From Catenulispora sp. MAP5-51 (GTDB lineage: Bacteria > Actinomycetota > Actinomycetes > Streptomycetales > Catenulisporaceae), in assembly GCF_041261205.1 (NCBI RefSeq), contig NZ_JBGCCH010000015.1, forward strand, positions 149,850 to 213,849: a stretch of 64,000 nucleotides of DNA. Direction: 5' to 3'. This document shows, piece after piece, positions 16,841 to 25,481 of the stretch. The notes beneath the pieces are model-generated. The model saw only the letters and a list, made by a program, of their open reading frames with translations. It ran no database searches and was not told the DNA's origin. Every line of letters starts with the position of its first letter. Position 1 is the first letter of the stretch. Both the position numbers and the translations under genes were made by a program.

Positions 16841-19800
16841 ATGATCGGGATGTCCCCTCCGCCGTCCGGCAGACGCCGGCACGCGCGATGGCGACACCGC
16901 CTCACCACCGTCGCGGCCGCGGGCGCCATGCTCGCCGGCAGCGGCCTGGGCCCGGCCCAGGCAGTAACGGCGGGCGCCGGCAAGCACTGGCAGCCGGTCG
17001 CCACGCAGAAGACGCCGTCGGTGCCCGGCCACGCCGGAGTGCCCGCCGGGCAGTCCGCGCCGTCCTCGACCGCGAACCACGGCGTGCCGCCGGTCGCCTA
17101 CCGGGCGACGGCACCGGTCTGGCCGGCGGGTCAGGCTTCTGCGACGCTCGCCGCACCCGTCCCTCCCGCGGCGGGCGCGGCCGCCGAACCCAAGCCCAAG
17201 CCCGCGAGCGGATCCGGCGGACACCCCACGAGCCCGCCTGCCGACTCCTCACCGAACGCGGCGAATGCGTCGAACTCCGCCGGTCCGGCGACCAGACTCA
17301 CCGGTCTGCCGGTGACCCTGGCCTCCGCCGGCGGCACCGCCGCCGCCACGGTCGCGTTCGCGCCCCGCGCCGCCGTCACGGCGGCGGGCGTGGACGGCGT
17401 CATCCTCACCGTGTCCCGCACCGACGGCGGACGGACGGCCACCCCGGTCGATCTGTCGTTGGACTACAAGGGCTTCGCGACGGCGAGCGGCGGCGGTTAC
17501 GCCGACCGCCTGACGCTGGTGGAGCTGCCGGCGTGCGCACTGACGACGCCGACCGTGCCGGCGTGCCGCGCGCAGACCCCGATCGCCGCCAAGAACGACA
17601 CCGCGTCCGGCACGCTGTCGGCGCGGGTGGCCCTGTCCGCGACACCGATGGTGCTGGCCGCCTCGCCGCAGGCTTCCGGCGGCGTCGGCGACTACTCGGC
17701 GACCTCGCTGTCGCCCGAGGGCTCGTGGTCCAGCGGCGGCAACACGGGTTCGTTCGGCTACAGCTATCCGATCGCCGTGCCCCCGGCCTCCGGCGGCACG
17801 GCGCCCAGCGTCGCGCTGTCCTACGACTCGGGCAGCGTGGACGGCCGCACCTCGGTCACCAACGCCCAGGCCTCCTGGATCGGGGACGGCTGGGACTACT
17901 CGCCGGGCTTCATCGAGCGTTCCTACCAGCCGTGCTCCCAGGACGGCATCAAGAACTCCGGTGACGTGTGCTGGGCCGGCAACCAGGTCACCCTGAGCAT
18001 GGCCGGACTGAGCGGGACCCTGATCCGCGACGACACCACCGGCGCCTGGCACTCCCAGTCCGACTCCGGCGACAAGGTGATCCCGCTGACCGGCGTCTCG
18101 AACGGGGCGTGGCAGGGCGAGGCGTGGGAGATCGTCGCCCCCGACGGCACGCGCTACTACTTCGGGCAGGACTATCTGCCCGGTGGCTCTGGCACCGACG
18201 CGGCGACGAACAGCGTGTGGACCCAGCCGGTCTACTGCCCCAAGTCCGGCGACGGCCCGCCCTCGGGCAGCTGCTACGACTCGGGCAAGGGCACAGGCTC
18301 GGTCGTCACGAACATGGCGTGGCGCTGGAACCTGGACTACGTCGTGGATCCGCACGGCAACCTGCACACGTACTCCTGGACGCCGGAGACCGACGAGTAC
18401 GAGATGGGCTACGGCCAGAACAACAACAGCGGGAAGCTCACGTCCTACGACCGGGGCGGCTACCTGACGTCGATCGGCTACGGCTACTCGCTGTCCGCGG
18501 CGACCGCCGGCGCCAAGCCCGCCGAGACCGTGACGTTCGGCGTCGACGAGCGCTGTCTGACCAGCTCGTCGTTCACGAACTGCGCGAACTCCAACCTGAG
18601 CTCGACCACCGCCGGGAACTGGCCGGACGTGCCGTTCAACCAGATCTGCACGGACAAGACCACCTCGTGCGCCAACTACTCCCCGACGTACTTCACCACC
18701 AAGCGTCTGACCTCGATCAGCACCGCGGTCCTGGTCGGCTCGGGGTACCAGCCGGTGGACAGCTACACGCTGTCCCAGTCCTTCCCGGCGCCGCAGGCCG
18801 GCCTGGTCCCGGCCGGATCCAGTGTCAGCGCCTCGAATCCCGGGGACGGCACCGTCGCCGTGATGTGGCTGGACTCGATCCAGCGCACGGGTCTGGACAC
18901 CCTCGGCGGCGGCGCGGCCGCGCCGCCGCTGCCGAAAACCGTGTTCACCGCCGACGAGATGCCCAACCGGGTCGACGGGAACACCACCGGGGCGGCGGCG
19001 CTGTACCGGCCGCGGCTGACGGAGATCACCACCGACTCCGGGGCGCAGACCGTCATCGCCTACAGCTCGTCGCAGTGTTCGCGGACGGGCAACAAGCTGC
19101 CCGCTTCGCCGGACGCCGACACGATGAACTGCTATCCGCAGTACTGGACTCCCAACGGCGCCCAGAACCCGGTCCTGGACTGGTTCACCACCTACCAGGT
19201 CACCTCCGTCACGGTGAACGATCTGGTGGCACCCAGGGCCTGGAACGAGGCGTCGGTGACCTCGTACAAGTACGACGGCGCCGCCTGGCACCGCGACGAC
19301 TCGCCGCTGACGCCCTCGGCCCAGCGGACCTGGGACCAGTTCCGCGGGTTCCGCACGGTCACCGCGACCACCGGCGCGTCCTCGGTCCAGTCCACGCCGA
19401 CCCAGACCGTGACGACCTTCTTGCAGGGCATGGACGGCGACGTCCAGGCGTCCGGGGCCAAGCGCAGTGTCAGCGTCACCGACTCCGTCGGGGACACGGT
19501 CACCGACGACAACTGGCTGGCCGGCCAGCTCCTGGAGAAGGACAGCCTGCTCGGCGTCGGCGGCGTGGCACAGAACAAGGAAGTCGGCGGCCCCTGGACC
19601 TTCGCCCAGACCGCCTCGGAATCACAGGCCTCTTCCATGCCGGCGCTGGTCTCCCGCATGCCGGCGGGTTCCACCGACCGCAAGTACCAGCTCTGGCACG
19701 ACGGCACCTGGGAGCAGTCCAAGCTGGCGGTGACCTACAACGCCCAGGCGCAGCAGGCCACCTCGGACACGACCTACTCCGGGCCCTCGGCGCTGCCGGA

Positions 19801-22800
19801 ACAGTGCACCACCACCAAGTACGCCGCGAACACCGCGGCGAACATGGACACCTACCCCGACGAGTCCCTGACGGTCACCGGCTCCTGCTCGACCAAGCCG
19901 TCGGCGGCCACCACCCAGTCGGACACGCTGACGTTCTACGACGGCTCGTCCACGCTGGGCTCGCTGGGCTCGACCGGCGACGCGACCACGACCCAGAAGG
20001 CCGCGTCCTACACCACCGCGGGCGCGCCGGTGTACGTCACGACGGCCAAGTCCCAGTACAACTCCTACGGTCAGGTCACCTCGGCGACCGACGCCGACGG
20101 CAACACGACCGGTACCGCCTACAGCGTTCCGGGCGCCGCGTCCGACACGGTGACCGTCACCAATCCGATGGGCTGGGTCACGAAGCAGATCCTGGACCCC
20201 GGCCGGGGACAGCCGGTCTCCAGCACGGACGTCGACAACGAGCTGACCACCAGGACCTATGACGGTCTGGGCCGGGTCACCGCGGTGTGGTCGCCGCTGC
20301 ACAGCCAGGCCGCCAAGGCTCCGGCGGACTACAAGTACGCCTACGCCCTGACCGGAACGGCGCCGACCGCCGTCACGACGTCCACGCTGCGCGACGACGG
20401 CTCCTACGGGAACGTCATCGCGCTGTACGACGGGCAGCTGCGGCAGATCCAGCAGCAGGGCGACACCGCCGACGGCGAGGTCGGCCGGCTGATCACCGAC
20501 ACCCACTACAACTCGCTGGGCCAGAAGGTGAAGACCACCGACTCCTACTACGACAAGACCACGGCGCCCGGCGCCGCCGTCTTCGTCCCGGCGAACGACT
20601 CGGTCGTACCGGCCGAGACCGAGACGCTGTACGACGGGATGGGACGCGCGGCGCAGGCCCTGACCGTCGCGTTCGGGGTGAACCAGTACTCGACGCTGAC
20701 CGGCTACCGGGGCACCGACGAGACCGACACCACCCCGCCCGCCGGCGGCACCGCGACCAGCAGCTTCCTCGACGCCGCCGGCAACGTGGACGCGACCTGG
20801 TCCTACCGGACCGCCACCCCGACCGGCAACGCGGCCGACGCCGAGACGAACAGCCGCGTGTTCACCCCGGCCGGGAAGCCCGCGACCATCAAGGACGCGG
20901 CCGGCGACACCTGGTCGTACGGCTACAACCTGCTCGGGCAGAACACCAGCGTGTCCGACCCGGGAACCGGGACGGCCACGTCGGTCTACTCCACCGGCGG
21001 AAACCTGCTGAGCCGGACCGACGCGAACGGAGACCAGCTCTCGTACGTCTACGACGCCATGAAGCGGAAGACGGCCGAGTACAACACCACCGGCGGCGCT
21101 GCCGAGACCGCCGACGACCAGATCGGCGCGTGGGCCTACGACACCCTGGCCAAGGGCCAGCCCACGTCGTCGACCACCTACACCGACGGCGCCGGCGACG
21201 CGGCGAACACCTGGACCGAGACCGTCGCCGGATACACGGCGAAGTACCAGCCGACCGGCGAGGTGGTCACCGTGCCGTCCTCGCAGGGCGCACTGGCCGG
21301 CACGTATCAGGACTCGAGCCAGTACACGGCCCAGACCTCGCTGCTCGCGGGCACGCACTACTCCGCGGAGGGAAACCTGCCCAAGGAACAAGTGAACTTC
21401 GGCTACACGCCCAGCGGACTGCTGTCGAGCTACGGCAGCCCGTACGCCGCGCTGAACACGGTGACCTACAGCCCGCTGGGCCAGGTGCTGCAGACCGACT
21501 ACGGCCCCAACGGCGAGCAGTACGACCGCACCGTGACCTACGACCCGGCGACCAAGCGCATGCTGACCACCACGGACTCGCTGCAGACGCTCAGCAAGCC
21601 GATGCAGTCCGTGGCCTACACCTACAACCAGGCCGGCGCGATCACCGCCGAGAGCAACTCGGTCACCGGGTCCTCGACCCCTGACACCCAGTGCTTCGGC
21701 TACGACCAGCTGAACGAGCTGACCAGCGCGTGGACCGACTCCGGCGGCCTCACCCAGACCTCGCCGGCGACCAACGCGCAAGTCGATGGCGTCGGCGGCT
21801 GCACCGACAGTGCACCGGCGGCGGGCAAGGTCACCAGCGGGCCCGCGCCGTACTGGCAGTCGTACTCCTACGACGCCCTCGGCGACCGGATCGGCGAGAC
21901 CAGCCACGACACGTCGGTGACCTCGAACACGAACACGGTCACGCAGACCCTGGCCTACAACGCCTACAACGCCTCGACCGGCACCACCACCGCCGCCTCC
22001 ACCCCGGACGCGGTGCAGTCGGTGACGACATCCGGAGCGTCCGGCTCGACCACCGCCCCCTACACCTACTACCCGAACGGAGAGACCGAGAGCCGCCCCG
22101 GACAGGCCTTCACCTACAACGCGATGGGGCTCACCCAGTCGGTGAAGAACACCGGCACCGGTGTGGCCAGCACGTACACCTACGACGCGGACGGCACGCT
22201 CCTGCTGCAGAGCGACCCGGCCGCGGCACAGAACGTGCTGTACCTGCCGTGGGGCGAGCAGATCACGCTGAGCACGCCGGGGAACACCGTCTCCGGTCTG
22301 CGCTACATCAGCAACAGCCCGGACGGCGTGACCGTGGTGCACTCCTCGGCCGGCACCGTGGGCTACGAGCTGACCAACACCAACGGCACCGCGACAGCCG
22401 AGGTCAACGCCTCGAACCTGACGTACAGCCTGAGGTACTACGACCCGTTCGGGCAGCAGCGGGGCACCGCGCCGGCGAGCTGGCCGGATCAACGCGCGTA
22501 CCTGGACCAGCCCAGCGATCCGACCAGCGGCCTGGACATGTTCGGCGCCCGGCAGTACGACCCGGTCACCGGCCGGTTCCTGAGCGTCGACTCGATCCAG
22601 GAGAACACCGACCAGCGGCAGCTGAACGGGTACTCCTACGCCGGCGACAACCCGGTCAACGGGTCGGACCCGACGGGGACCATGCTGGCGTGCGAGGACG
22701 GCCCCGGCGGGATCTGCTACTACCCGAAGCCGAAGCCGCCGACGACGAGCAGCTCTTCCTCCAGCTCGTCCTCGGACTCCGGCGACTCCGGCGACGGCGG

Positions 22801-23425
22801 GGAGGACCCGTTCTTCCCGATCTACGAGAAGGTCCGTTCCTACGTCGAGCAGAACCTGGCGCCGCTGGACGCCATAGCGTTCGACAAGATCCTCGAACTG
22901 GCCCAGGACAAGGCATCGGAGACCCAGGTCCTGAACACCATCGACCGGATGCTGGAGATCACGGACGCGCTGAAGATGGGCAAGCTCGCCGACGGGATCG
23001 ACACGATCCTGCAGGCGACGCACTTCGACAGCCTGGTCGCGGTCACCCGGGAGGGGACTCCGTTCCTGGCCGCCAGCCGGACGACGGCGGTCCTGGGCCT
23101 GGTCGCCGACTACGGCGACGTCGTCCTGCCGCCGGACAAGGGCGTGGCGGGCTGGGTGGACCGCGGCGCCGGCGCGGTCAACGGCGGCCTGCTCATGGCG
23201 AACATGGTCGTCGACGAGATACCGGTCGCCGGCGAGGTCATGATGATCGGCACCGGTGTCTATCTCGGCGGCGACTACCTCTACCACCACTGGAAGCCGT
23301 TCCACGACGTCGTGAACGACGTCGGGCACGGCGTGTCGAGCTTCTTCGGCTCATTGTTCGGCGGTGGTTCCAGTTCCAGCGACGCCCCGCCCAAGCCGCA
23401 GTGGCCCAACGGCTGCGGCGGCTAG
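16841..23425 (+). CDS. giant secreted RHS/YD-repeat protein
   Basis: 2194 residues. AGGGAG precedes ATG 16841. Signal peptide: basic RRRHARWRHRLTT then hydrophobic stretch ending about residue 42 (GLGPAQA). An SpvB/TcB-like beta-rich region follows (SGGTAPSVALSYDSGSVDGR, GDGWDYSPGF), then many YD repeats (about 1050-1800), then the RHS core about 1850-1945 (YDPFGQQRG, ARQYDPVTGRFLSVDSI, GYSYAGDNPVNGSDPTG). The variable C-terminal part is about 250 residues: a Ser/Asp-Gly spacer (about 1969-1990), an alpha-helical region, hydrophobic Gly/Val segments (VAGEVMMIGTGVYLGGDYLY) and a Gly/Ser tail. No known nuclease or deaminase motif is visible, and no immunity-gene candidate follows on the same strand. 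Role: probably a surface-displayed contact or toxin-delivery shell. Confidence 0.9.
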   Translation: MIGMSPPPSGRRRHARWRHRLTTVAAAGAMLAGSGLGPAQAVTAGAGKHWQPVATQKTPSVPGHAGVPAGQSAPSSTANHGVPPVAYRATAPVWPAGQASATLAAPVPPAAGAAAEPKPKPASGSGGHPTSPPADSSPNAANASNSAGPATRLTGLPVTLASAGGTAAATVAFAPRAAVTAAGVDGVILTVSRTDGGRTATPVDLSLDYKGFATASGGGYADRLTLVELPACALTTPTVPACRAQTPIAAKNDTASGTLSARVALSATPMVLAASPQASGGVGDYSATSLSPEGSWSSGGNTGSFGYSYPIAVPPASGGTAPSVALSYDSGSVDGRTSVTNAQASWIGDGWDYSPGFIERSYQPCSQDGIKNSGDVCWAGNQVTLSMAGLSGTLIRDDTTGAWHSQSDSGDKVIPLTGVSNGAWQGEAWEIVAPDGTRYYFGQDYLPGGSGTDAATNSVWTQPVYCPKSGDGPPSGSCYDSGKGTGSVVTNMAWRWNLDYVVDPHGNLHTYSWTPETDEYEMGYGQNNNSGKLTSYDRGGYLTSIGYGYSLSAATAGAKPAETVTFGVDERCLTSSSFTNCANSNLSSTTAGNWPDVPFNQICTDKTTSCANYSPTYFTTKRLTSISTAVLVGSGYQPVDSYTLSQSFPAPQAGLVPAGSSVSASNPGDGTVAVMWLDSIQRTGLDTLGGGAAAPPLPKTVFTADEMPNRVDGNTTGAAALYRPRLTEITTDSGAQTVIAYSSSQCSRTGNKLPASPDADTMNCYPQYWTPNGAQNPVLDWFTTYQVTSVTVNDLVAPRAWNEASVTSYKYDGAAWHRDDSPLTPSAQRTWDQFRGFRTVTATTGASSVQSTPTQTVTTFLQGMDGDVQASGAKRSVSVTDSVGDTVTDDNWLAGQLLEKDSLLGVGGVAQNKEVGGPWTFAQTASESQASSMPALVSRMPAGSTDRKYQLWHDGTWEQSKLAVTYNAQAQQATSDTTYSGPSALPEQCTTTKYAANTAANMDTYPDESLTVTGSCSTKPSAATTQSDTLTFYDGSSTLGSLGSTGDATTTQKAASYTTAGAPVYVTTAKSQYNSYGQVTSATDADGNTTGTAYSVPGAASDTVTVTNPMGWVTKQILDPGRGQPVSSTDVDNELTTRTYDGLGRVTAVWSPLHSQAAKAPADYKYAYALTGTAPTAVTTSTLRDDGSYGNVIALYDGQLRQIQQQGDTADGEVGRLITDTHYNSLGQKVKTTDSYYDKTTAPGAAVFVPANDSVVPAETETLYDGMGRAAQALTVAFGVNQYSTLTGYRGTDETDTTPPAGGTATSSFLDAAGNVDATWSYRTATPTGNAADAETNSRVFTPAGKPATIKDAAGDTWSYGYNLLGQNTSVSDPGTGTATSVYSTGGNLLSRTDANGDQLSYVYDAMKRKTAEYNTTGGAAETADDQIGAWAYDTLAKGQPTSSTTYTDGAGDAANTWTETVAGYTAKYQPTGEVVTVPSSQGALAGTYQDSSQYTAQTSLLAGTHYSAEGNLPKEQVNFGYTPSGLLSSYGSPYAALNTVTYSPLGQVLQTDYGPNGEQYDRTVTYDPATKRMLTTTDSLQTLSKPMQSVAYTYNQAGAITAESNSVTGSSTPDTQCFGYDQLNELTSAWTDSGGLTQTSPATNAQVDGVGGCTDSAPAAGKVTSGPAPYWQSYSYDALGDRIGETSHDTSVTSNTNTVTQTLAYNAYNASTGTTTAASTPDAVQSVTTSGASGSTTAPYTYYPNGETESRPGQAFTYNAMGLTQSVKNTGTGVASTYTYDADGTLLLQSDPAAAQNVLYLPWGEQITLSTPGNTVSGLRYISNSPDGVTVVHSSAGTVGYELTNTNGTATAEVNASNLTYSLRYYDPFGQQRGTAPASWPDQRAYLDQPSDPTSGLDMFGARQYDPVTGRFLSVDSIQENTDQRQLNGYSYAGDNPVNGSDPTGTMLACEDGPGGICYYPKPKPPTTSSSSSSSSSDSGDSGDGGEDPFFPIYEKVRSYVEQNLAPLDAIAFDKILELAQDKASETQVLNTIDRMLEITDALKMGKLADGIDTILQATHFDSLVAVTREGTPFLAASRTTAVLGLVADYGDVVLPPDKGVAGWVDRGAGAVNGGLLMANMVVDEIPVAGEVMMIGTGVYLGGDYLYHHWKPFHDVVNDVGHGVSSFFGSLFGGGSSSSDAPPKPQWPNGCGG

Positions 23426-23451
23426 CGGTCATCGGTACGGCTGACTGACGG

Positions 23452-23483
23452 AGCCCGGCGGCGCACCATCGCGCCGCCGGGCT
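23452..23483. terminator. terminator after the RHS gene
   Basis: Perfect 13-bp inverted repeat agcccggcggcgc / gcgccgccgggct with loop accatc, 26 bp after the RHS stop, between that gene and convergent nucS. Confidence 0.88.
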
Positions 23484-23500
23484 TCACCGGTATCGCAGAG

Positions 23501-23545
23501 GTCTCAGAACATCCGGTCTCAGAACAACCAGTCTCAGAACAAACG
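23501..23545. repeat. three tandem 15-bp repeats spanning the nucS stop codon, in frame
   Basis: Three copies of gtctcagaaca plus four variable bases at 23501, 23516 and 23531. Because the unit is exactly five codons, the minus-strand reading is Arg-Leu-Phe-stop, Asp-Trp-Leu-Phe-stop, Asp-Arg-Met-Phe-stop in one frame. The first is the true end of NucS; the others lie beyond it. Confidence 0.95.
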
Positions 23546-24211
23546 GGAACTCGGGTCGTCCATCCCGCGCAGCACCTCGTAATCCAGCACCGCGCACTCG
23601 ATCCCGCGGTCCCCGGCCAGCACCCGCGCCTGCGGCTTGATCTCCTGCGCCGCGAACACGCCGCGGACCGGGGCGAGCAGCGGGTCGCGGTTGAGGAGTT
23701 CCAGGTAGCGGGTCAGCTGCTCGACGCCGTCGATCTCGCCGCGGCGCTTGATCTCCACGGCGACGTGGGCGCCGTCGGCGTCGCGGGCCATGATGTCCAC
23801 CGGGCCGATGGCGGTCGGGTACTCGCGGCGGACCAGGGTCCAGCCGGTGCCCAGGGTCTCGATCTGGTCGGCGAGCAGTTCCTGCAGGTGCGCCTCGACG
23901 CCGTCCTTCTGCAGGCCGGGGTCGACGCCGAGGTCGTGGCTGGAGTCCAGTTCGATGTCCCGCAGGGTGATCACCAGGCGCTCGCCGGCCTTGTTGGTGA
24001 CGGTCCAGACCAGGCCGCCGTCCTCGTCGCCGGCGGTCTCCTTGAGCACGCAGGGCGGCGACATCCAGTTGAGCGGCTTGTAGGCGCGGTCGTCGGCGTG
24101 GATCGAGACGCTGCCGTCGTTCTTCACCATCAGCAGCCGCTTGGCCTCCGGAAGGTGCGAGGACAGACGGCCGGCGTAGTCGACGGTGCAGTGGGCGATG
24201 ACGATGCGCAT
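23534..24211 (-). CDS. nucS: endonuclease NucS (EndoMS mismatch repair)
   Basis: 225 residues. Actinobacterial NucS cuts both strands at mismatched bases and stands in for MutS/MutL. The start [16 protein letters not shown] and the C-terminal nuclease core are typical: the DIMARD...[21 protein letters not shown] segment holds the metal-binding Asp, Glu and Lys. The protein ends SSRLF, consistent with the short C-terminal peptide by which NucS contacts the sliding clamp in other actinobacteria. ATG 24211 is chosen because upstream sequence is not family-like. Convergent with the RHS gene; its stop codon lies in a 15-bp tandem repeat. Confidence 0.93.
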   Translation of the reverse strand: MRIVIAHCTVDYAGRLSSHLPEAKRLLMVKNDGSVSIHADDRAYKPLNWMSPPCVLKETAGDEDGGLVWTVTNKAGERLVITLRDIELDSSHDLGVDPGLQKDGVEAHLQELLADQIETLGTGWTLVRREYPTAIGPVDIMARDADGAHVAVEIKRRGEIDGVEQLTRYLELLNRDPLLAPVRGVFAAQEIKPQARVLAGDRGIECAVLDYEVLRGMDDPSSRLF

Positions 24212-24341
24212 GGGATCGGAGCCTATCAACGGGAAAGCGGTGCGCCGTGCATCCGGGCTGCCGTGGGTGACTGGACGACTACCGGGCCGGCCTGCTGCCT
24301 GCGCGCATCGGCCGCACGTGTCGGCCGCGCGCCGGGATCCG

Positions 24342-24809
24342 TCAGCCCGACGGTTCCTCAACGGCACCTCTGCGCTTCCTGCGTTCCAGGAACAGTTCCA
24401 AAGACGCGTCGATGTTCTCGGCGACGAGCGCGTCCTCCTCCGCGGCGATCAGCTCCCGCATCCGCGCGACGTCGTCCTCGGCGCCCGGGAGATCGAAGAC
24501 GGTGTAGCCGGCGGCGTTGCGGACGTCGGAGTCGAAGTCCTCCGCGGCCAGCCGGATCAGCGCCGCGCGGACGGCGGCCACGGGGTCGCCCTGCGGTATG
24601 TAGGCGATCGGCAGGACCCGGATGGCCTCGATACGGACCAGATCGTCCTCGGAGGCGTCGGCCGCCACCGCCAACAGAAACGGAGTCAGCACCGTCGCGT
24701 CGCCGTCTTCGGGCACGAACAACCGCAGGGCGGCGCGGCGCGCGTCCGCCGACCGCGCGGAATGGCCGGCGATCAAGTTGAGCGCGCGGGCCGAGGGCGA
24801 CTGGTTCAT
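24342..24809 (-). CDS. small helical, HEAT-repeat-like protein of unknown function
   Basis: 155 residues, soluble, alternating helices with HEAT-like spacing ([46 protein letters not shown]). I do not recognise a named family. The start [11 protein letters not shown] at 24809 is preferred; a GTG 27 bases upstream is possible. It precedes nucS on the same strand with a 130-bp gap. Confidence 0.7.
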   Translation of the reverse strand: MNQSPSARALNLIAGHSARSADARRAALRLFVPEDGDATVLTPFLLAVAADASEDDLVRIEAIRVLPIAYIPQGDPVAAVRAALIRLAAEDFDSDVRNAAGYTVFDLPGAEDDVARMRELIAAEEDALVAENIDASLELFLERRKRRGAVEEPSG

Positions 24810-25033
24810 TACTCGATGTTCCCACGAGGCAGACACAGAGCTTCCCCTATCGCAGTACTAGTCCCGCATACGCACATCGCCGTAACCCGTTCTCGCAGTT
24901 GCCGCTATCATTCAGCTCGACACGCTGCTAACCCGCACTCATGTCCGTCACGGCAGGGGCGTGGAGGGGAGCACGCATACGCCTCGTCGATAGTGTCGAT
25001 GGGCGCCGTTTCGACGCGAGGAGTCGCAGACCG

Positions 25034-25360
25034 ATGAGTTTCATAGCCAAGTGCCTCGAGATCACCGAGAAGAGCTTCGAGGGCACGGTCGAGCAGCTGG
25101 AGGAGTGGAGCGCCCACCGGCACGGCGCGAAGCTGTTCATGAAGCTGGGCATCGCCTACTACGCCGAGCAGCGCCTGGAAGGCCACCACGAGCCGGTCGA
25201 GCGCATCCTGGACGCCCTGGACGGCCACGCCGCCGAGCACGGCGAGACCGGCATCGACCACCTGCGCGCCACGCACGAGGTGCTGGGCCGGGAATTCGCC
25301 GGGGAGCACCACCCGGACGCCATCGCGGAGAAGGAAGCCGCCGCCAAGGCCGACGCCTGA
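25034..25360 (+). CDS. hypothetical 108-residue soluble protein
   Basis: Starts MSFIAKCLEITEKSFEGTVE; largely helical, rich in Glu, His and Ala, with a charged Ala/Lys tail (AEKEAAAKADA). GAGGAG lies about ten bases before ATG 25034. No recognised family, no signal peptide or membrane span. It stands alone between divergent 24809 and a strong bidirectional hairpin, so it is probably a single-gene transcript. Confidence 0.7.
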   Translation: MSFIAKCLEITEKSFEGTVEQLEEWSAHRHGAKLFMKLGIAYYAEQRLEGHHEPVERILDALDGHAAEHGETGIDHLRATHEVLGREFAGEHHPDAIAEKEAAAKADA

Positions 25361-25410
25361 TTCACCCGGTGAATTCGGGCTCGAATAACAGTTCAACAGA
25401 CGGGCCAACA

Positions 25411-25456
25411 AATCGGCGCCGTTCCTGAGGGAAATCCCTTAGGAACGGCGCCGATT
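25411..25456. terminator. strong bidirectional terminator with a 16-bp perfect stem
   Basis: Bases 25411-25426 (aatcggcgccgttcct) pair perfectly with 25441-25456; inside, aggg/ccct extends the stem beyond a G-T position to about 21 pairs with an aaat loop. It separates the convergent genes at 25034 (+) and 25482 (-). Confidence 0.92.
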
Positions 25457-25481
25457 CGCGTCTGGCGGCGAGGGAGTCCGC

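Noticed and set aside
24837..25033. Riboswitch or tRNA in the gap before the 108-residue gene
   Set aside because: No conserved riboswitch core or cloverleaf could be drawn.
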